Assembly: GCA_946641795.1 (NCBI GenBank)
Contig: CAMPBZ010000032.1
Location: 1-9,709, forward strand
Reading direction: 5' to 3'
DNA length: 9,709 nt
From: an uncultured Clostridia bacterium
Lineage (GTDB): Bacteria > Bacillota > Clostridia > Oscillospirales > CAG-272
The notes beneath the pieces are model-generated. The model was not told the DNA's origin, made no database searches, and saw only the letters and a program-made list of their open reading frames with translations. Positions 1 to 6,674 of the stretch are shown here, one piece after another; position 1 is the stretch's first letter; each line of letters starts with the position of its first letter. Both the position numbers and the translations under genes were made by a program.

Positions 1-20
1 GAACCGGGGAGGAAAGAGCA

Positions 21-851
21 GTGCGAACGGCGCGCCTTATTGCGTTTTTGTTGTTGGTTCTTTTGGTGCTTTCCGGTTGCCACCCTGCGGCCGAAAAATC
101 GTTTTCGGTGGTCTTTCTGGACGTGGGGCAGGGGAACGCAACCCTTTTGCAAACGCCGGACGGCGATATTCTGGTGGATTGCGGACCCGAAAGCGCGCAG
201 GAAACGCTTTGCCGCAAGCTGAAATCGCGCGGGGTGGAAAGCCTGAAATTTTTGATTTTGACCCACCCGGATGAAGATCATATTGGCGGCGCCGATGTGA
301 TTTTGGAGCAGATCCCGGTGGAAGCGATCCTCTATAACGGCGGCACCGAGGAGAGCGAGAGCTTTTCCCGCCTGCTGACCGCCGCCGCGCAGAAGGGCCT
401 TTCGGTAACGGCATTGGAACGCGACGATCGGGCGGCTTTGGGCGATTTGAGCATCACCGTTCTGCACCCCGCAAATCGAACCGATCCGGGCGAGGGCAAC
501 AAGGGCAGTCTGGTCTTTCGTGCCGACTATGGCGCGCTGTCAATCCTCTTTACCGGCGATGCCGACGAAACGGTTGAAAAAACGCTGTTGAGCGGCAGTG
601 CCAACCTGCTCCCGGCAACGGTTTTGCAGGTGGGTCACCACGGCGCGGAAACTTCAAGCAGTTTGGAATTTTTACAGGCGGTTTCTCCAAGCGTTGCCGT
701 GATCTCCTGCGGAGCCGGTAACCGCTACGGCCACCCGGACGGCAGAGTTTTGGAGCGCCTGCGGGAGGTTGGAGCCTCCGTTTACCGCACCGATCTGGAA
801 GGCGACGTGGTTTTGATTTGGAACGGCGAAACCTTGCAAAAACAAGATTGA
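21..851 (+). CDS. ComEC-type metallo-beta-lactamase-fold hydrolase, lipoprotein
   Basis: A 276-residue protein with a lipoprotein signal peptide: a hydrophobic stretch (residues 6-18) ends in the lipobox LSGC, so Cys20 would be lipidated and the enzyme would sit outside the membrane. The rest is one MBL-fold domain like the C-terminal domain of ComEC/Rec2: LDVGQGNA at 33-40, DGDILVDCG at 47-55, the metal motif HPDEDH at 82-87, FTGDAD at 177-182 (Asp180), VGHHG at 204-208 and GHPD at 237-240. All expected metal ligands are present. The membrane channel of full ComEC is absent, so it is a stand-alone hydrolase and a role in DNA uptake is not implied; nuclease or phosphodiesterase activity is a family-based guess. 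The GTG start is supported by a GGGGAGGA Shine-Dalgarno sequence at about 7-14. The reductase gene follows 20 bp downstream on the same strand. Any promoter lies left of the window. Confidence 0.9.
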   Translation: MRTARLIAFLLLVLLVLSGCHPAAEKSFSVVFLDVGQGNATLLQTPDGDILVDCGPESAQETLCRKLKSRGVESLKFLILTHPDEDHIGGADVILEQIPVEAILYNGGTEESESFSRLLTAAAQKGLSVTALERDDRAALGDLSITVLHPANRTDPGEGNKGSLVFRADYGALSILFTGDADETVEKTLLSGSANLLPATVLQVGHHGAETSSSLEFLQAVSPSVAVISCGAGNRYGHPDGRVLERLREVGASVYRTDLEGDVVLIWNGETLQKQD

Positions 852-871
852 AAGAAAAGGGAAAAAGAGCA

Positions 872-1600
872 ATGAAAGAAACGAGAGTGTTGATCACCGG
901 CGGTAGCCGCGGCATTGGGGCGGCCTGCGTTCGCGCGTTTGCCGGGCGGGGTTGCCGCGTGGCCTTTGTTTACCATACGGCGCACGAGGCGGCCAAAGCC
1001 GTTGCCCTGGAAACGGGAGCAAAGGCAATTTGCGCCGATTTGCGCGACCCTGCCGAAGCGGCCAGAGCGGTCAGCGAGGCCGAGGCTTTCCTGGGCGGGG
1101 TGGACGTGCTTTGCAACAACGCCGGCATTTCGCAAATCAAACTGTTTACCGACCTGACTGACGACGATTGGAAAACAATGCTTGCCGCCAACCTGGACAG
1201 CGCCTTTTACGTCACGCGCGCGGCGGTGAAAGGGATGATCGCGCGCCACGCGGGCAGAGTGATCAACATCGGTTCCATGTGGGGCAAGGTGGGCGCCTCC
1301 TGCGAGGTGCATTACAGCGCGGCCAAAGCCGGCCTGCGCGGAATGACGATGGCGCTGGCCAAGGAGCTTGGGCCTTCGGGCATTACCGTAAACTGTTTGG
1401 AGCCGGGCGTGATCGCTACCGAAATGAACGCGGCGCTGGACGAGAATATCAAAGCCGAGCTTGCCGCGGCAACGCCGCTTTGCCGGCTGGGAACGCCCGA
1501 AGAGGTTGCGGCGGCGGTCGTCTTTCTCGCCTCGCCCGAAGCCGGCTTTATCACCGGTCAGTGCATCGGCATAGACGGCGGCTTTGCCATTGGATCATAA
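872..1600 (+). CDS. Short-chain dehydrogenase/reductase (FabG/YmfI-like)
   Basis: A 242-residue NAD(P)H-dependent oxidoreductase of the classical SDR family, usual length. It shows the nucleotide-binding motif TGGSRGIG at 9-16, NNAG at 82-85, the active-site Asn107, Ser135, Tyr148 and Lys152 (YSAAK), and PG at 178-179. The frame is open from 818, inside the previous gene, but the ATG at 872 is chosen because it is preceded by AAAAGGG (about 855-861) and the protein then starts directly before the first beta strand. The stretch SMWG-KV-GASCEVHYS (135-149) resembles what I remember of YmfI-type SDRs, now named elongation factor P 5-aminopentanone reductase, more than of fatty-acid FabG; this is recall, not a search. 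No fatty-acid synthesis genes lie beside it, which weakens a FabG call. It is probably cotranscribed with the upstream hydrolase, whose stop is 20 bp away. Confidence 0.9.
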   Translation: MKETRVLITGGSRGIGAACVRAFAGRGCRVAFVYHTAHEAAKAVALETGAKAICADLRDPAEAARAVSEAEAFLGGVDVLCNNAGISQIKLFTDLTDDDWKTMLAANLDSAFYVTRAAVKGMIARHAGRVINIGSMWGKVGASCEVHYSAAKAGLRGMTMALAKELGPSGITVNCLEPGVIATEMNAALDENIKAELAAATPLCRLGTPEEVAAAVVFLASPEAGFITGQCIGIDGGFAIGS

Positions 1601-1642
1601 GATATCTTTATAAAACCCCGTTTCCTGCCAATGCTTCAATCA

Positions 1643-1733
1643 TTTGAAAAAAGTTTTTGATCCAACTTTTTTCAAAAAGTTGGTCAGGTGCAGGGTGAAA
1701 CCCTGCGACCTTCCTTTTCGCGCTTTGCGCGAA
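1643..1733. repeat. Cluster of inverted repeats, structured intergenic element
   Basis: Within the 211-bp gap between the reductase stop and the end of the convergent lipoprotein gene there are several perfect stems. One pairs 1643-1655 with 1664-1676 (13 bp). A second pairs 1662-1671 with 1674-1683 (10 bp, 2-nt loop) and uses the same bases, so the two cannot form together. A third pairs 1690-1696 with 1700-1706, GAA loop. A fourth pairs 1717-1723 with 1727-1733, TTT loop. No stem is followed by a clean T-tract on the plus strand, so these are not ordinary terminators. Chains of short palindromes like this are typical of dispersed intergenic repeats in clostridial genomes, but copies elsewhere cannot be seen here. 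No coding sequence is supported in the gap. Confidence 0.6.
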
Positions 1734-1750
1734 CCTTCTTTGCTTCTCTA

Positions 1751-1792
1751 AAAAACGAACCCCCGGCGGATGGGATCCGCCGGGGGCATTTT
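1751..1792. terminator. Intrinsic terminator, mainly for the leftward operon
   Basis: A perfect 12-bp GC-rich stem pairs 1760-1771 with 1775-1786 around a GGG loop. Read on the minus strand it is followed by TTCGTTTTTT, a good U-tract 26 bp past the lipoprotein stop codon. On the plus strand it is followed by CATTTTATT, so it may also stop transcription coming from the reductase gene. Confidence 0.85.
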
Positions 1793-1811
1793 ATTGGTTG
1801 GATGATTGTAA

Positions 1812-4800
1812 TTATCTGCCAAAGGCGTCAACAAGGGTCTTGGGAACGGGAATTTCAGTTTCGGTTCCAAAGTCCCAAGCCGTATCATCGGCAAAACCTT
1901 CGGTCATTGTGCTCAGTTCATCCATCGTCTTTGCGGTAACGTTTTCGTAGGTAATCAGCGGAGAAATTGCTCCGTCGCCCTTCTTGTAGTAGCCGTACCA
2001 ACCGCCGAGATCAGCGCCGGTATGGCGATCCGCATCGTTGCAGTAATAAACGTTGGTTACCGTATAAGCGGTGTTGGTATCTGTCTTCTTGGAGCATTCG
2101 CTCAACACATAGCCGGTAACTGCATAGTTTTCTTTGTTGGGATGATTGAACTGGCCGGCAACAATGCAGTTGCTGATGTTACAACCAATGAAAGTTTCGT
2201 TCTGGTTGCCTTTGAGATAACCGAGGATACCGCCGTTATCATCCGGGTTGGAACCATTCAGGGTCATAGCGCCATCAAACAGGCAGTTGCTGATGTTAAA
2301 GGTTCTCGGGCATGCATTTTCTCTTGCCCAGCCGAGAATTCCGCCGTAGTCGTTGGAACCTTGGCTCGGAGAATCCATCGTGCCGCTGTACCGGCAGCTG
2401 TCAATGTTCAGCGTGCAATGTTGATCGGATGTCTTCCAGGCCATGGAGCCAACGATACCGCCAACACCCTTCATCAATGCGCCCTCGGCGGTAAAGTTGA
2501 CGGTTGACCAAATGTTTTTCACATTGACCGTAACCGTTCCTGTCGTGGAAGGAACAACACAGCAAATAACCGTTCCGGCGGTTTCGCCGCCTTTTTTGCC
2601 TTGAATGGAGCCGGTGAGCTTGAAGTTTTGAATGGTGGTTTCTTCGCCGTCTGGGGAAGTAACAATGCGGAACAGACCAACAGCGCCAATGGCGTCGCTG
2701 CGAACTTGCGTCAAACCACTGATGGTGTGACCTTGCCCGTCAAAGCTACCGTTGAAAGGATAGGTGTACGTGCCAATCGGATCCCAATCCGAACCCGAAA
2801 TGTCAATGTCGGCGGTCAGTCTTACGGTTTGACCAGAATAGTCTGCGCCTGCATTGACCGCATCGCGGAAGGCTGCAAGATCTTCGGCGCTGGAAATGGT
2901 GAGTTTCATACTCGGAATGACAAGATCGGTAATGACTGTTTCACCATCTTTTGCAAGATATTTTCCGCATTTCAAGCATTGATAGTATCCTTTTGTTCCG
3001 TCGGCTTCTTCGGTTGCCGGCACTTCTTCGTGCCATTCGCTGAGCATGTGGAAGTGCGGTGCGATCAGCGCTTCGGAAGCGCCAAAGGTGGCAATAATAC
3101 TTGCCGGGCAAGGATAGTATCCATCGGAAATGCTCCATTGATCGGCTTCGGTGAAGTCAGCGCCGGTCAGCATCGTCATCTCCGCCATCGTCTTGGCGGC
3201 AACATTGGTTTGCGTTGTAGGCTCGGCACCGCTGGCAGGCGTCAGAGGCAGGGGTTCAACTCCGCCTACGTTGAACTGATAATAGTAGAAGTTGGTCAAG
3301 TTCAAAGCGCCGTACGCGGAGTTTTGTTTGTTGAAGTATGCAAACCAGTTCGTCGCGTTGAGCTTTACAGAAGAGGTCATTCTTCCAATGCAAACAACGT
3401 TTTCTACGTTGACGGTAGTAGTGCCTTCCGCATAGTTGGATTTCTGGTTGCCGATGATCATTGCGGTGTTATCCGACCAGCTTACGTTCAGCATAATCTT
3501 GCCGGCGGCAACCGAGTTCTTGATGTTGATGGTCAGCGTTCTGTTCTTCTTGTTCAAACCGGTATTGCCGATAAAGCCGGCAACGTCGGAAGTTGCGGCG
3601 CCCGCATTGATGGTGCCGTCCCACAGACAGGATTCAATATTGACGGTCGTGGGGGCAAGATAGCCATCCTGGTGGCCGATCCAAGCAAGGAAGCCGCCGA
3701 CGCAGCCAACACGGTTGCTGCTGATCTGGAAGAAGACGCTGGACTGGCAGTTGATAATGTTCAGCGTGCATTCACCGCTGCCGGTCAAAGCGGAACGCGT
3801 GCAGGTAATCAAACCGCCGTGCGTGTCGGCTTTGTCATGGGCGGAAGGTGCAATGGTAATCTTTCCGGCTACTCTGACGTTCTGAACGGTGATTGTGCCG
3901 CCGGAAGTGGGGAATGCAAGGAAGCGGATCAGACCGCCGATATCACTCTGCGTACCGGAATAGCTCTGGTCGAGCGTAACGGTGTGACCCTGGCCGTCAA
4001 TATTACCGGAGAAGGGCGTATCCTTGTTGCCAAGACCGTCAAAGTTCTTGCCGGTCATATCCAGGTCGGCGCAAATCTTGAAGGTTTCGCCGGCAAAGGC
4101 GTTGCCGTTCTCAATCAGGGTTACCAGCGCAAGCAGATCGGTTTCGTTATAAATGCCGATCGCGGTGGTGGCGAGGTCTGCCGGAGTGATCTCTTGCAAA
4201 TCCAGCGACAGGTACTTGTTCAGCCCTGCGCAGTAGTAGTGCGCTTCCAGGTTGGAGGCGTCCGCCTCGGAAATACCGGTGCAGGTATCGCCGTCGTAAA
4301 GGAAGGTGCGGTAGTTTGCCGTCAGTTTGCATTCTGCGTCAACGTTCTTTCCGCAAACCGTGCAACGGCAGGGGAATACGTAAGTGGTTCCTTTTTTGGT
4401 CAGCTCACCGGTCTGCGTGTACTTGTGGCCGGGTGCGGGAATTACCAAATCGGAAATCTCGTTCTTGTTCTTGTCAAAGTCTTTTCCGCATACCGAGCAG
4501 TGGTAGTGCGCCACGGTGCCGTTGGTATCGCAGGTGGCGGGAACTTCGGCAATCAGACTGCTGAACGTATGGGTGCCGGTAACGATCAGATCTTCCCTGG
4601 CAACTTCTTTCTTGTTTCTGGCGTCAAAGTACTTGCCGCAATCGGGGCAGTAGTAGTGCGCCTTCATACCGTCCTCATAGCAGGAAGCGGGGGCCACATT
4701 GGGTACGTAAAGGTTCGTCCAGGTATGTCCGGTTGCCGCAATGGCAAGGTCTTCCGCGGTAACTTCTTCTTTGCTCTCATTAAAGTCTTTGCCGCAGGCG

Positions 4801-5627
4801 TCGCAATGGTAGTGCGCCTTTATGCCCGCGTTGCTGCAGGTGGGAGCAACTTCTTCTACCCATTCGTAGTCGTGGCCGGGAGCGGGAATTACAAAGTCGG
4901 TAATTTCCGTTTTGCCGTCCGCTTCAATGTATTTCTCACAAACCGTGCAGTAGAAGTAGCCCTTGGTGCCGTCCTCGGTGCAGGTAGCGGGAGTGCCTTC
5001 TACCCATTCCTCAAAGGTGTGGGCGGCGGGGATCACTTCCTGCGCCACGATCACCTCGTTGCAAACCGAGCAATGCTTGCCCTCGGTCAAACCGTCTTCG
5101 GTGCAGGTGGCAGGTCTGCCTTCGTCAATCACTTCGGTATGTCCCGTTGCGGGAATGACCTTTTGCGCCACAATAACCTTGTGGCAAACCGAGCAATACG
5201 AGCTCTCGGTCTTGCCGGCTACGGTGCAGGTGGGCGCTACTCCGGGGGTGACCACCTCGGTGTGTCCCTTCGCGGGAATGACCTGTTGTGCCTCGGTCAC
5301 GGTGCCGCAAACCGAGCAATGCTTGCCTGCGGTTTTGCCTTCGGTAGTGCAGGTAGCTTCCACGGCCGCGTCGGTAACTTCGGTGTGGCCGGTTGCCGGG
5401 ATCGCCAGATCGGTGACCTCGTTTTTGTCTTCGTCAAAATCTTTGTTGCATCCGGAACAGTGGTAATGCGCTTTGGTTCCGGCCTCGGTGCAGGTGGCGG
5501 GAACTTCGGCAATCAAGGTGCCGTAGTCGTGCACGTGCTCCGCGGGTTTGTCTTCTTCTCCGCAGGCCGCAAACAGCAGGACGACTGCCATCATCAGCAC
5601 AAGGAGAATTGCCAGCTTTTTCTTCAT
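1812..5627 (-). CDS. Large surface lipoprotein with His/Cys repeat array and two beta-helix-like modules
   Basis: A 1271-residue protein. Residues 1-22 are a lipoprotein signal peptide ending LFAAC, so Cys22 is the anchor. Residues 33-401 hold eight units with the pattern H-x(11-14)-C-x10-C-x2-C, often worded PATC and HYHCSVCGKDFD. Two decayed units follow (about 401-490). Residues 491-849 and 908-1271 are two similar modules rich in short hydrophobic and Asn/Gly strands; each opens with a DL-x-DMTG or DIDISG strand and FSGNIDGQGHT or FNGSFDGQGHT, as in GLUG-type beta-helix adhesins. Another decayed Cys unit (860-906) lies between them. There is no LPXTG or SLH anchor. The start is fixed by GGGAGG at 5635-5640. 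It is the second gene of an operon with tcdA. Family members are common surface proteins of gut Clostridia as I recall; ligand and function are unknown. Binding to host or glycan surfaces is only inference. Confidence 0.9.
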   Translation of the reverse strand: MKKKLAILLVLMMAVVLLFAACGEEDKPAEHVHDYGTLIAEVPATCTEAGTKAHYHCSGCNKDFDEDKNEVTDLAIPATGHTEVTDAAVEATCTTEGKTAGKHCSVCGTVTEAQQVIPAKGHTEVVTPGVAPTCTVAGKTESSYCSVCHKVIVAQKVIPATGHTEVIDEGRPATCTEDGLTEGKHCSVCNEVIVAQEVIPAAHTFEEWVEGTPATCTEDGTKGYFYCTVCEKYIEADGKTEITDFVIPAPGHDYEWVEEVAPTCSNAGIKAHYHCDACGKDFNESKEEVTAEDLAIAATGHTWTNLYVPNVAPASCYEDGMKAHYYCPDCGKYFDARNKKEVAREDLIVTGTHTFSSLIAEVPATCDTNGTVAHYHCSVCGKDFDKNKNEISDLVIPAPGHKYTQTGELTKKGTTYVFPCRCTVCGKNVDAECKLTANYRTFLYDGDTCTGISEADASNLEAHYYCAGLNKYLSLDLQEITPADLATTAIGIYNETDLLALVTLIENGNAFAGETFKICADLDMTGKNFDGLGNKDTPFSGNIDGQGHTVTLDQSYSGTQSDIGGLIRFLAFPTSGGTITVQNVRVAGKITIAPSAHDKADTHGGLITCTRSALTGSGECTLNIINCQSSVFFQISSNRVGCVGGFLAWIGHQDGYLAPTTVNIESCLWDGTINAGAATSDVAGFIGNTGLNKKNRTLTINIKNSVAAGKIMLNVSWSDNTAMIIGNQKSNYAEGTTTVNVENVVCIGRMTSSVKLNATNWFAYFNKQNSAYGALNLTNFYYYQFNVGGVEPLPLTPASGAEPTTQTNVAAKTMAEMTMLTGADFTEADQWSISDGYYPCPASIIATFGASEALIAPHFHMLSEWHEEVPATEEADGTKGYYQCLKCGKYLAKDGETVITDLVIPSMKLTISSAEDLAAFRDAVNAGADYSGQTVRLTADIDISGSDWDPIGTYTYPFNGSFDGQGHTISGLTQVRSDAIGAVGLFRIVTSPDGEETTIQNFKLTGSIQGKKGGETAGTVICCVVPSTTGTVTVNVKNIWSTVNFTAEGALMKGVGGIVGSMAWKTSDQHCTLNIDSCRYSGTMDSPSQGSNDYGGILGWARENACPRTFNISNCLFDGAMTLNGSNPDDNGGILGYLKGNQNETFIGCNISNCIVAGQFNHPNKENYAVTGYVLSECSKKTDTNTAYTVTNVYYCNDADRHTGADLGGWYGYYKKGDGAISPLITYENVTAKTMDELSTMTEGFADDTAWDFGTETEIPVPKTLVDAFGR
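4425..5531 (-). repeat. Eight tandem His/Cys units within the lipoprotein gene
   Basis: Protein-level tandem repeat, residues 33-401. The Cys triplets are 46/57/60, 93/104/107, 134/145/148, 175/186/189, 216/227/230, 264/275/278, 316/327/330 and 366/377/380: the first and second Cys are exactly 11 residues apart in every unit and the second and third exactly 3. A His precedes each triplet (33, 81, 122, 163, 203, 252, 301, 353) by 12-15 residues. Unit length varies from about 40 to 52 residues because the segment after the CxxC differs. The DNA units are diverged, so this is old duplication rather than a recent expansion. Confidence 0.9.
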
Positions 5628-5647
5628 GTTTTTTCCTCCCAGAAAAA

Positions 5648-6361
5648 TTATTTTTTATCAATCAGGTCTTTTACGACCTCGCTGGAAATGATCAATCCGG
5701 CAACCGATGGCACAAACGCCACCGAGCCGGGAGCCCGCTTTTGCGCGTTTTCAACCGGAGCTTCTTCCAGGGGTGTGATCGGGGGCTCATCCGACCAAAC
5801 CACCTTTACCTTTTGAATGCCGAGCTGTTTGAGCTTGCCCCGGATCACCTTTGCAAGCGGATCGGTATGGGTTTTGGAAATATCCGAAACGCGAAAACGG
5901 GTGGGGTCCAGCTTGTTGCCGGCGCCCATTGAGGAAATGACCGGAATGCCCGCCGCTTTGGCTGCCGCAATCAGGGCGATTTTGCCGGTTACGGTGTCAA
6001 TCGCGTCCACAATATAATCATATTGTGAAAAATCGATTTCCTGAACCGTTTGGGGCAGGAAAAAGAGCTGAATGGGCGAAACTTTGCACGCCGGGTTGAT
6101 GTCCCGGATCCGCGCGGCGGCAACCTCCACCTTCGGCAGACCGAGCGAGGAATGCGTTGCCAAAATTTGCCGGTTGAGGTTGGAGAGCGAAACAACGTCA
6201 TTGTCGATCAGATCCAGCGCGCCGACGCCGCAGCGGGCGAGCGCTTCGGCAACGTAACCGCCAACGCCGCCAACACCGAAGATTGCCACGCGGGCGGCCG
6301 AGAGCTTTTCCATAGCGGCCGCTCCAAGCAACATTTGCGTGCGGGAAAATTCACTTTCCAT
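5648..6361 (-). CDS. tcdA: tRNA threonylcarbamoyladenosine dehydratase (ThiF/E1-like)
   Basis: A 237-residue cytoplasmic enzyme of the ThiF/UBA_E1 superfamily, TcdA (CsdL) type; the symbol refers to the tRNA enzyme, not clostridial toxin A. TcdA uses ATP to cyclise t6A at position 37 of ANN-reading tRNAs to ct6A. Visible features: FSRTQ near the N terminus, the ATP-binding GVGGVG at 29-34, LIDNDVVSLSNLNRQ at 51-65 (Asp53, Asn61, Arg64, Gln65), VDAIDTVTGK at 118-127, SMGAGNKLDP at 144-153 and PGSVAFVPSVAG at 211-222. The frame is open to 6532, but the ATG at 6361 is preferred: GGGAG lies 7 bp before it and known homologues start at this point. An ATG at 6391 has AAGGA directly against it, too close, and codons further upstream would cover the promoter. 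The surface lipoprotein gene starts 20 bp after the stop, so the two are cotranscribed. Confidence 0.92.
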   Translation of the reverse strand: MESEFSRTQMLLGAAAMEKLSAARVAIFGVGGVGGYVAEALARCGVGALDLIDNDVVSLSNLNRQILATHSSLGLPKVEVAAARIRDINPACKVSPIQLFFLPQTVQEIDFSQYDYIVDAIDTVTGKIALIAAAKAAGIPVISSMGAGNKLDPTRFRVSDISKTHTDPLAKVIRGKLKQLGIQKVKVVWSDEPPITPLEEAPVENAQKRAPGSVAFVPSVAGLIISSEVVKDLIDKK

Positions 6362-6406
6362 CGTTCTGCTCCCGTCAAGGTTCAAAGTCATTCCTTTGTA
6401 TTGTCT

Positions 6407-6435
6407 ATTATAACATAATACTATCGGTGTGTCAA
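6407..6435 (-). promoter_or_regulatory. Consensus sigma-A promoter for tcdA and the lipoprotein
   Basis: On the minus strand a perfect TTGACA (-35, 6430-6435) and a perfect TATAAT (-10, 6407-6412) are separated by exactly 17 bp, and a TGT directly before the -10 also makes an extended -10. Transcription would start near 6400, giving a leader of about 40 nt to the tcdA ATG at 6361. The match to consensus predicts strong constitutive expression of a two-gene operon. Confidence 0.9.
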
Positions 6436-6479
6436 GTGTTTTTTCGGGGAAAAGAGACAAAAAATCCCTGGAAAATCTA

Positions 6480-6508
6480 TTGACAACAGGGCGCTTGTAT
6501 GGTAAAAT
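6480..6508 (+). promoter_or_regulatory. Sigma-A promoter for the tRNA-Ser transcript
   Basis: TTGACA at 6480-6485 and TAAAAT at 6503-6508 are separated by 17 bp. It is divergent from the tcdA promoter; 44 bp separate the two -35 boxes. The first gene downstream is tRNA-Ser at 6921, so transcription starting near 6515 would make a leader of about 400 nt consisting almost wholly of the two tandem repeats. Confidence 0.8.
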
Positions 6509-6532
6509 AACAGTGGTGTGTTTTGAATACAC

Positions 6533-6674
6533 GGAGGGTTATCGAAGCGGGGAGTGCGCCGAGCGCCGCCGGTGGCGGAAACAGCGAAGGCACGCGAGTG
6601 GCCGCGGTCGAAATTTTGGCAAGCGAACAGCGAGCGGCAAAATTTCGGGCACCGCAACAGGACCATAACGAGGC
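6533..6674 (+). pseudogene. tRNA-Ser-like 5' fragment interrupted by a 113-nt insert, copy 1
   Basis: Bases 6533-6550 match the first 18 nt of the tRNA-Ser gene at 16 of 18 positions (two changes in the acceptor strand). After a 113-nt stretch (6551-6663) the sequence CATAACGAGGC (6664-6674) follows, which is exactly the tRNA's D-loop and D-stem continuation (6940-6950). Similarity then stops: there is no anticodon arm, T arm or 3' acceptor strand, so no tRNA can be made from it. It is either a decayed, interrupted tRNA or a repeat that has captured tRNA ends. Confidence 0.45.

Noticed and set aside
21..851. A complete competence protein ComEC
   Set aside because: Only the MBL-fold domain is present, with a lipoprotein signal; the OB-fold and membrane channel segments of ComEC are absent.
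2601..5816. A 1071-codon open frame on the plus strand opposite the lipoprotein gene
   Set aside because: It is a shadow of the repeat-rich lipoprotein gene: the lipoprotein has a signal peptide, a ribosome binding site, a promoter and recognisable repeats, whereas the plus-strand product matches no family and also runs into tcdA. Codon bias of the real gene keeps the opposite frame open.
6362..6532. An N-terminal extension of TcdA up to 6532
   Set aside because: It would cover both the -10 and -35 boxes of the tcdA promoter and adds residues not seen in the family.
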